Shown one piece after another: positions 58,140 through 64,000 of a stretch of 64,000 bases of DNA. The notes under the pieces are model-generated. The model saw nothing but the letters and a program-made list of their open reading frames with translations. It was not told the origin of the DNA and searched no databases. Source of the stretch: Malus domestica (taxonomy: Eukaryota; Streptophyta; Magnoliopsida; Rosales; Rosaceae); the NCBI RefSeq assembly GCF_042453785.1, contig NC_091677.1:6233501-6297500 (forward strand). Reading direction: 5' to 3'. A program made the position numbers and the translations under genes. The first letter of the stretch is position 1. Each line of letters begins with the position of its first letter.

Positions 58140-59543
58140 CTAATTATCTTCGCCTTCATGCAATCCCCATTGGTGCTCAATCAAGTCATTCTGGCGGGTT
58201 ACGTGCCAGTATGGCTCTTGCACATTAGTGTACCGCTGAACAATCAATTCATTGTAACGTCCATCGCGTTCCAACGGCTCGTGTTGCACTGGATCTTCGG
58301 TCCCATCATGAGCACAATAGATACGTGTTCTTGAGTTGTTCATCGGATCCGGCTCATATTCATCGACGGCATCATAATCATACTCATCTTCAACAATCAT
58401 GTTGTGGAGAATAATACACGTCATCATGATGGATCGAAGAGCCTCGACATCAAACATTCTAGCTGCAGCCCTGATAATCGCCCAACGAGCTTGCAGGATA
58501 CCAAAACAACGCTCGACATCCTTCCTACACCCTTCTTGACATTTTGCAAAGTGTTTTTCCTTTTCAGTCTGTGGATGTGCCACTGTTTTGACAAATGTTG
58601 ACCACCTTGGGTAAATGCCATCTGCAAGGTAGTATGATCCCTCGTATTGGGTACCATTAATGGTATATGTGCATCTCGGCGAGTTTCCTTGCAGCAGTTC
58701 GTCGAACACTGGGGATTGGGCAAGGACATTTAAGTCATTCTGAGCTCCTGGAACACCAAAAAAAGCATGCCAAATCCATGTATCAAATGAAGCCACCGCT
58801 TCCAAAATGATGCTTTTGGTTCCTTTTCTGTTGCCATATGCTCCTTGCCACGCACTTGGACAGTTTTTCCAAGTCCAGTGCATGCAGTCCATGCTTCCAA
58901 TCATGCCAGGGAAGCCTCGCATCTCACCCTTCCTCAGAAGCCTTCGTATGTCCCTTGGCGTGGGTGTCCGGAGGTACTCATTGGTGTAGAGGGCTTCAAT
59001 TGCAGAGCAAAACCGCATCAGGGACTCCAAAACAGTTGTTTTTCCCATCCTCGCGATCTCATCCACTTGATCTGCAGATGCTCCATATGCAAGCATTCGC
59101 AAGGATGCCGTAATTTTTTGCTCGGGAATAAGATGAAAACCATCCTCTTTTTGCACAAAGTATGAATCATGGTTGCAAATATCACTCATGATTTTGTTGA
59201 ACAAATTTCGTTGCATTCTAAAACGCTGTCTAAAAATATGATCAGGGAATATGCTATTGGGAATAAAATAATCTTCCAATAGATTTTTACCTCGTTTTTC
59301 CCTTTTTCTATCGAGGTTTGCAACACGTCTTGGTTTGGCTATCTGACCCACGGCTTCAATGACACGGCGGGAATGTGAGGCCTTCTGCCTTCTATGGTGA
59401 TCATCCTCATCCTCCTCCATGAAGAAAGCCTCATCTCCACCTCCACTTCCACCTTCCTCGAGATTGGCCAATTCTGCCTGTTGTGCCAACAACCTTTGTT
59501 GTTGCTCCTGCAACTGTTTATACACCCTTCTTGAAGAAGACAT
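58140..59543 (-). CDS. PIF/Harbinger DDE transposase (HARBI1-like), 467 aa
   Basis: An uninterrupted single-exon frame. N-terminal Gln-rich coiled segment (about residues 7-28), acidic stretch (about 36-49), then a DNA-binding helical region (KITASLRMLAYGASADQVDE, about 143-162). The DDE_4 nuclease domain shows the three acidic catalytic residues: D219 in GSMDCMHW, D270 in GAQNDLNVL and E344 in DVERCFGILQARW. Length and motifs are normal for an active PIF transposase, which excises and inserts elements at TWA sites. The ATG at 59543 is the first in frame, and a TATA-like motif lies about 100 bp upstream. All key residues are present, so it could be functional if expressed. Confidence 0.95.
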   Translation of the reverse strand: MSSSRRVYKQLQEQQQRLLAQQAELANLEEGGSGGGDEAFFMEEDEDDHHRRQKASHSRRVIEAVGQIAKPRRVANLDRKREKRGKNLLEDYFIPNSIFPDHIFRQRFRMQRNLFNKIMSDICNHDSYFVQKEDGFHLIPEQKITASLRMLAYGASADQVDEIARMGKTTVLESLMRFCSAIEALYTNEYLRTPTPRDIRRLLRKGEMRGFPGMIGSMDCMHWTWKNCPSAWQGAYGNRKGTKSIILEAVASFDTWIWHAFFGVPGAQNDLNVLAQSPVFDELLQGNSPRCTYTINGTQYEGSYYLADGIYPRWSTFVKTVAHPQTEKEKHFAKCQEGCRKDVERCFGILQARWAIIRAAARMFDVEALRSIMMTCIILHNMIVEDEYDYDAVDEYEPDPMNNSRTRIYCAHDGTEDPVQHEPLERDGRYNELIVQRYTNVQEPYWHVTRQNDLIEHQWGLHEGEDN

Positions 59544-59637
59544 TGTAATAAAAACTCAAGATTTGAAAACGATGAACAAGGATTCTGAGCTAAAAAGAAG
59601 GATTGAGCTTGGTGTGAGGATGGATGTAGGGATGTAG

Positions 59638-59648
59638 GGTTTATATGG
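59638..59648 (-). promoter_or_regulatory. Candidate TATA box for the transposase gene
   Basis: The minus strand reads CCATATAAACC about 100 bp upstream of the start codon at 59543. Confidence 0.45.
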
Positions 59649-60230
59649 ACAAAAAAAGAAAGGATGGGGTTCTGGACAATGCCACGTGGCACTACGTGAT
59701 TGGTTGAAAATCTTATCGAAATCTTGGCTAAATTATTGTAAACCGGAAGTGACACGTGGCGTGTCGGGATTGGTCGAAAATATTATCGGAAATCTATTCA
59801 CAAAATAGTACGTTCAGATAATGACATGTGGCATGACGAGATTGGTTAAAAATCCTATCCGAAATTAAAACTATTTTATTTTTTTATTCTTTTAGACAAA
59901 ATTTAAAAATATTTTAAATGGGCTGGGTGCCAGCGCATTTTGTAGGGATGGAGATCGTTTGTGCCAACGCATTTTTTCACTAGGTGCCAGCGCATTTTTT
60001 TAGGGGTGGAGATGCCTTGGCCTATTACTGTTCATTGGAGTCTGTTACTGTTCATTTGAGTGGATAAATGCGCTGGGTGCTGGCGCAAAGTCCTTAGGGG
60101 TGGAATTGCTCTAAAATGATTTAAATTTGGAAGGAGGATCAAAGTAGTTTAGTTGATGCTCAAATATGTAAAGTTCAATCTATTTAAAATAATAAGAAAT
60201 CAAGCAATAAATGAGATTCTAAAAGTATAA

Positions 60231-60342
60231 TATTTTTTTTTGTCAAACGATATATTTTGTTAGATTATATGTTAGATTAGTCATCGAAGAGATTTAAACT
60301 CACGCCGTCATGCAAGGGCTCTCAACACCTTTCTACCAAAAA
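60231..60342 (-). mobile_element. SINE fragment, minus orientation, copy B
   Basis: Counterpart of 29028-29122: a T-run then GTCAAACGATA (tail in reverse) and a weakened B-box (GAGATTTAAACTCACG). Confidence 0.5.
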
Positions 60343-60582
60343 CAAAAAGGACTAAACATGTGGGATATGAATGCGAACATAAATACAAGGTTAAAGGACT
60401 AAACATTCTTGAAGTTGGAGTTTATTACCGAATCCGGAATACATACATTATACATTATACATTCTTTAGGCCCAAAAACAGAAAGAGTTTGCAGAAATCC
60501 TTTATCATTATTCTTTAAGCAAATTCTAAAAACTTCCTCAAAAGTGACAGAAACAAATATCAATGCAAAATAAGTAAACTGT

Positions 60583-62877
60583 TTAAGATTTGAAGGACCA
60601 AGGTTTGCCTTTTTTGTTGATAAAAAATATTCCAGCTCCATAAGTAGAAATGAAGATCTCAACAAGAAGGGAAAATTGCATCCATACGAAGGAGACAACC
60701 GGAACACTAGCAAGTAAAATGATCGGAGCCACTATCCACTCTTTTGCTTCCAGCATAAGAAAAAGGGTTGAAGAAAACGCGATCATCATGGTAACGATAG
60801 AGGAGAAGAGGGTGAAAAGGCCTATTATCATCTTTGTTGGCAGTGATTTACGGAAATCTTCTTCAGCATAACGCGAGTTGAGAATTCCTAAGAATGTCAC
60901 AACTGAAGTTGTTGAAGAAAAAAGTGAAAAGACATCCGCAATTATAAAGACCATAAATATCCTTTTATTTAAGAACACGGGAAAGCCTGCCTTGCTTCCA
61001 CCAGGAACTGAGAACACTGCAATAAACATAATTGTAACAATAAGAGCAGCTACAACCGTACAAGAAGTTGCAGTTGCTTTCATTGATCTTTCACATTCAT
61101 TTGCCAATTCCTTGTGGTTCTTAGTAAATAGGTCACGGGCGGTCATGCCATCTGTATAGTTAACAACTTCAAGAAACTTGGAAGGCACAATTTTCTCGAC
61201 CTCCTGCATTTCAGTGAATAGAAGAAACTTAAATATCTTTCTTTAATTTATTTTCTTCAAAGGCAATCAAATCTAATCCCAAGTAATTAATATTTTTGTA
61301 CTCTTACAAATCCTTGATGTATGCCCTTTGACCTTGAATATATATGCTCAAATCTAATCCTAAATAGCCTAACATTCTGAGTTCGTAACAGTAATCAACA
61401 TTTCATTTTTGTGATTTCATTTTTTTTAGACAGAATGTGATTTCATTTTTAATTTGGTTGTTTCCTATATGAGAGTGCAAATTGCTGTCACAAATAATCA
61501 AGTCTAATCAAGTAATACCGATTGACCACGTGAATAGAACTTTATACAGTAAAACCTATTAATTTATAGTGGACCTTGTGGATTGCTTTGGTGGTAAACT
61601 CCTTTTTCTTTAACTCACTTCGTCCTATTAAACTCTCATCCATTTAGTCCAGCTTAAAATAGCAATATTGTTTGTAAAATTTTGGTCCCAATTTCAGCCG
61701 ATCATAAATCTAAATTATCTCCATTTTGTAATAAGCTATATTTCTTTTAGATCACGTCCTAAGAAGAGAGGTGGTGTTTAAATAGAATAATCTCATATGG
61801 GTTTGAATGAGGCCACATACTAAAGTCACTTAAGTTTGTATTACTTCGTTATATATAAAGATATTGGTAATGGTGGTGGTCAGTTCACATTTATATTGAG
61901 TCTGTCATAATTCTATATCAAATTCGCTGTCAATGAGAGTCAAATTTGAAATTTGATCTACATTATAGTGAAATTTGATTTCTTGATTAGAAAAATATAA
62001 AATATATATAGGAAGAAATTCTAACCTTAAACCATTGTAATTCTCTCTGCATTTGCAATGCTGCACATTGGATATGTTTAAGCTGTGCAGGTGGGGATAA
62101 CCTCGCTGCTGAATGTAGTAACGTATTGTTGAACTTATCTACTCTGGATTCAGTACGAACATTCATGACTCGGATAAAGTCATGGAAAAAGTTATAGACT
62201 TTTTCTTGACGGCATTCAATGGAAAACTGAAACATGCCCTTTTCATTTTCGTCATATATCCCTAAAGCTAGGATATTTGCAGTAAACAGCTGACGAAGAA
62301 ACTCATCATTCCCATGTTCAACAGCCTTGAAGAGTGCTGTTTGTACGGAACTTCCTTGCATTTGTTTAAGGCTTAAACCTTCTGTCATTTTGCACATGCC
62401 TTGTAAAACTTCAAGGGATTGGATATGGATTTGTTTCATTTTGTACATGTGATCGATTCCTAGGTTGACATAGAAGAATTATTAATCATTAAGTTTCGAA
62501 AAGTACGACCAAAAGAAGTTCTAAGCGATGACTGGATAAATATTAGAGTAAAACTTGAACGAAAAGATTAACAAAGTGTTGAAATGAAGCATTACCGAAA
62601 AGTTTACAGAGATTTGAGACGAGCCCTCGCAGTAAAGCCATAACTACAATATTGCAAATACAAAAATGTTTTGCATTAGCTATTCAAAGAATTTGTTAAT
62701 TAGGTATGATCTAGAAGAAAGTAAAAGATGCGCCTGAGGTCATAACTCTCGTTTTACATGGATAATACATACCTGAGCGAATTATGAGATCCCTTTGATC
62801 ATTAACCGGGTCATTGGCTTGTTTTTGAACATCTATACGAACATCACGGATCCCAGAAGCATGTCGTATGTGTATAC
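60583..62877 (-). CDS. Ankyrin repeat / PGG membrane protein, copy B (3' half; 5' exons beyond the window)
   Basis: Four exons equivalent to exons 5-8 of copy A are visible: 62773-62877, 62596-62643, 62026-62459 and 60583-61203 (stop). Splice sites and phases agree, and exon 6 is 48 bp, keeping the frame that copy A loses. Exon 7 carries the ankyrin segment NNTLLHSAARLS; exon 8 is the PGG domain (FSVPGG) with four hydrophobic helices and the end KKGKPWSFKS. Protein differences from A in exon 8 are few. By analogy with A the gag-like and first ankyrin exons lie to the right of 64000. A membrane-anchored defence or stress signalling role is inferred from family only. Confidence 0.88.
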
Positions 62878-64000
62878 CTATCAAGAAAATAAACACATGC
62901 CTCTAGTCAATATATAGAACTTTTTTTTAAGTCGAGGGTCTGGACACATTGAAGCCTTTCTTTTACTGTATAAATATTTATTTCTGTGAAAAGAGAAACT
63001 AAGGTGCATACCCAAAATAAATGATTAATGGACACTGATACCGATAAAAGTACACATTAAATTTTTAACACTTATTTTTAGACACTAAAAAATTAACTCT
63101 AAGAGAGAAAATAACTTACACTAAAATATTTGAGCAAGACCCAAAACCAAAATTCTAATTTAACTCGTAACCTTAAACCTTAACTGCCACCACATATTGA
63201 AGTTGTGCCGCTATAGAACTCATCGCATCTCACCTTAAAAAAACTTGTGAAACAATTGAGGGATCTGTGAACTCGAACTTGAAACACGTTTGTATATGAG
63301 TACATCAAATATAAGTTTGTCTTATTTGTCTATTTGTATGCAAGGGACTTACCGGCGAAGACAAACATAAGAGCCATTTAGGTTTTGGCGCATTTGTTTT
63401 ACTATTTCTTGACTTAAACTAGTGAAGAAAAGCATAGTGTGGAGACATAAATTAATCACATCCAAACATAGTATGTCAAGTGGATTATAAGCTCAATTTG
63501 ACATAACTACCTCGGATATCGTGAGAAACCCCCATCTCCATTCTAATGGGTTAAGCACACCAACCCCTCCTACGGACCGGCAAATGCCACAACTATCGGG
63601 CCCTAACCCCCGATTCTTGGCAAGCTAGCTAGCAAGCATTTTGTTTTTCTTCAAGGGACAGGGTTGTCGACCCCTTGCACCTCAGCCCTATATGAAGTTG
63701 ATGTTCAATCATAAAATTAATTGACAATATAGGGAGTAACCCAATTCATTATAAGTCCTTGCAATGTTTCTCTTTTCACCAATGTGGGATTCTTTACCTT
63801 CACATCATCACATAGCCCCTTACGGGTGATTAACTTTTGAACCAAATACGTGGATAACACAAATTAGGTGATATTGAGCACGTGTGACCATTGGGCTTCA
63901 TAACCTATTGGTGTCTAAGCAGGCATGGGAAGGGAGACTCATTGACTTGCCTAAGCCCGCTACGGCCTACTAGTAGACGATTTATGGACCTCTTCCACTA
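62878..64000. other. Intron 4 of the copy B gene
   Basis: Matches 32180-33786 of copy A without the 464-bp Mutator MITE. It contains the same moderately GC-rich segment (about 63500-63800, CCTAACCCCCGATTCTTGG) of unknown origin. No exon is visible before the window edge. Confidence 0.75.

Larger units (their letters stand above)
55650..60111. mobile_element. PIF/Harbinger transposon, nearly intact, 4462 bp
   Basis: TAA target duplications (55647-55649, 60112-60114) and terminal inverted repeats starting GAGCAATTCCACC at both ends. Copy A has a single TAA at the matching site (GAATATAAAATGG near 28906), which confirms the boundaries. It encodes the two proteins PIF elements need, on opposite strands and pointing at each other: a Myb/SANT-like ORF1 (56378-57633, +) and a DDE transposase (58140-59543, -). 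Subterminal regions have repeated GCGCTGGGTGCCAGCGCATT-like motifs (59920-60090) and AACGGT/CCGTTGG motifs (55930-56150). It lies about 470 bp downstream of the copy B ankyrin gene stop. Confidence 0.97.
50605..64000. repeat. Segmental duplication, copy B (runs off the window)
   Basis: Direct-orientation counterpart of 20535-33786. Its specific insertion is the PIF/Harbinger element at 55650-60111; it lacks the copia element and both intronic MITEs of copy A. Left edge: CTTGAGTAATTTGTGACCTT near 50603 matches CTCAAGTAATTTGTGACCTT near 20547. Confidence 0.9.

Noticed and set aside
58404..59165. + strand frames opposite the transposase
   Set aside because: Antisense shadows of the intact DDE transposase frame.

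Overview
The window is plant nuclear DNA. It has AT-rich intergenic sequence, GT-AG introns, a plant cytochrome P450, KH-domain and ankyrin/PGG genes, and a dense load of plant transposable elements. Several repeats look like ones common in apple and pear (for example the repeat near 5.53-5.69 kb), and copia-gag-like/ankyrin fusion genes are familiar from that group. I therefore infer Rosaceae, probably Malus/Pyrus, from memory of these families and without a database search.

Layout. 0-1.5 kb: the last two exons of a CYP735A-type (cytokinin hydroxylase) P450 on the + strand, cut by the left edge. 1.5-18 kb: no convincing gene. It holds two non-autonomous hAT elements with perfect 8-bp target duplications, a solo LTR, a snap-back MITE, a LINE 3' fragment, part of a probable LTR element and smaller MITEs. 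18.2-19.2 kb: a 1-kb inverted repeat. 19.3-23.1 kb: a KH-domain pseudogene (minus). 25.2-28.7 kb: an internally deleted Ty1/copia element with both LTRs. 29.4-35.7 kb: an eight-exon minus-strand gene encoding a copia-gag-like N-terminus, ankyrin repeats and a PGG four-helix membrane domain (copy A). 36-49 kb: repeat-rich DNA with remnants of further KH and gag-like exons. 49.3-50.4 kb: a broken ankyrin gene. 50.6-52.6 kb: a second KH pseudogene. 55.65-60.11 kb: a nearly intact 4.46-kb PIF/Harbinger transposon. 60.6-64 kb: the 3' half of a second ankyrin/PGG gene (copy B), running off the right edge.

The organising feature is a segmental duplication. About 20.54-33.79 kb (A) matches about 50.61-64.00 kb (B), in the same orientation and about 30 kb apart. 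Removing the copia element and two intronic MITEs from A, and the PIF/Harbinger element from B, leaves about 8.92 and 8.94 kb. The other copy carries the empty site in each case, so the four insertions post-date the duplication. Both KH copies share a lesion in KH2, so the KH gene was already dead when duplicated. Fragments at 43.8-44.0, 45.6-45.9 and 49.3-50.4 kb suggest an older tandem array of a KH + gag-ankyrin unit. The ankyrin/PGG genes are probably membrane proteins of the ACD6/ITN1 type, a family linked to defence and stress signalling. Copy A carries a one-base insertion that should truncate it, while the visible part of copy B is open.
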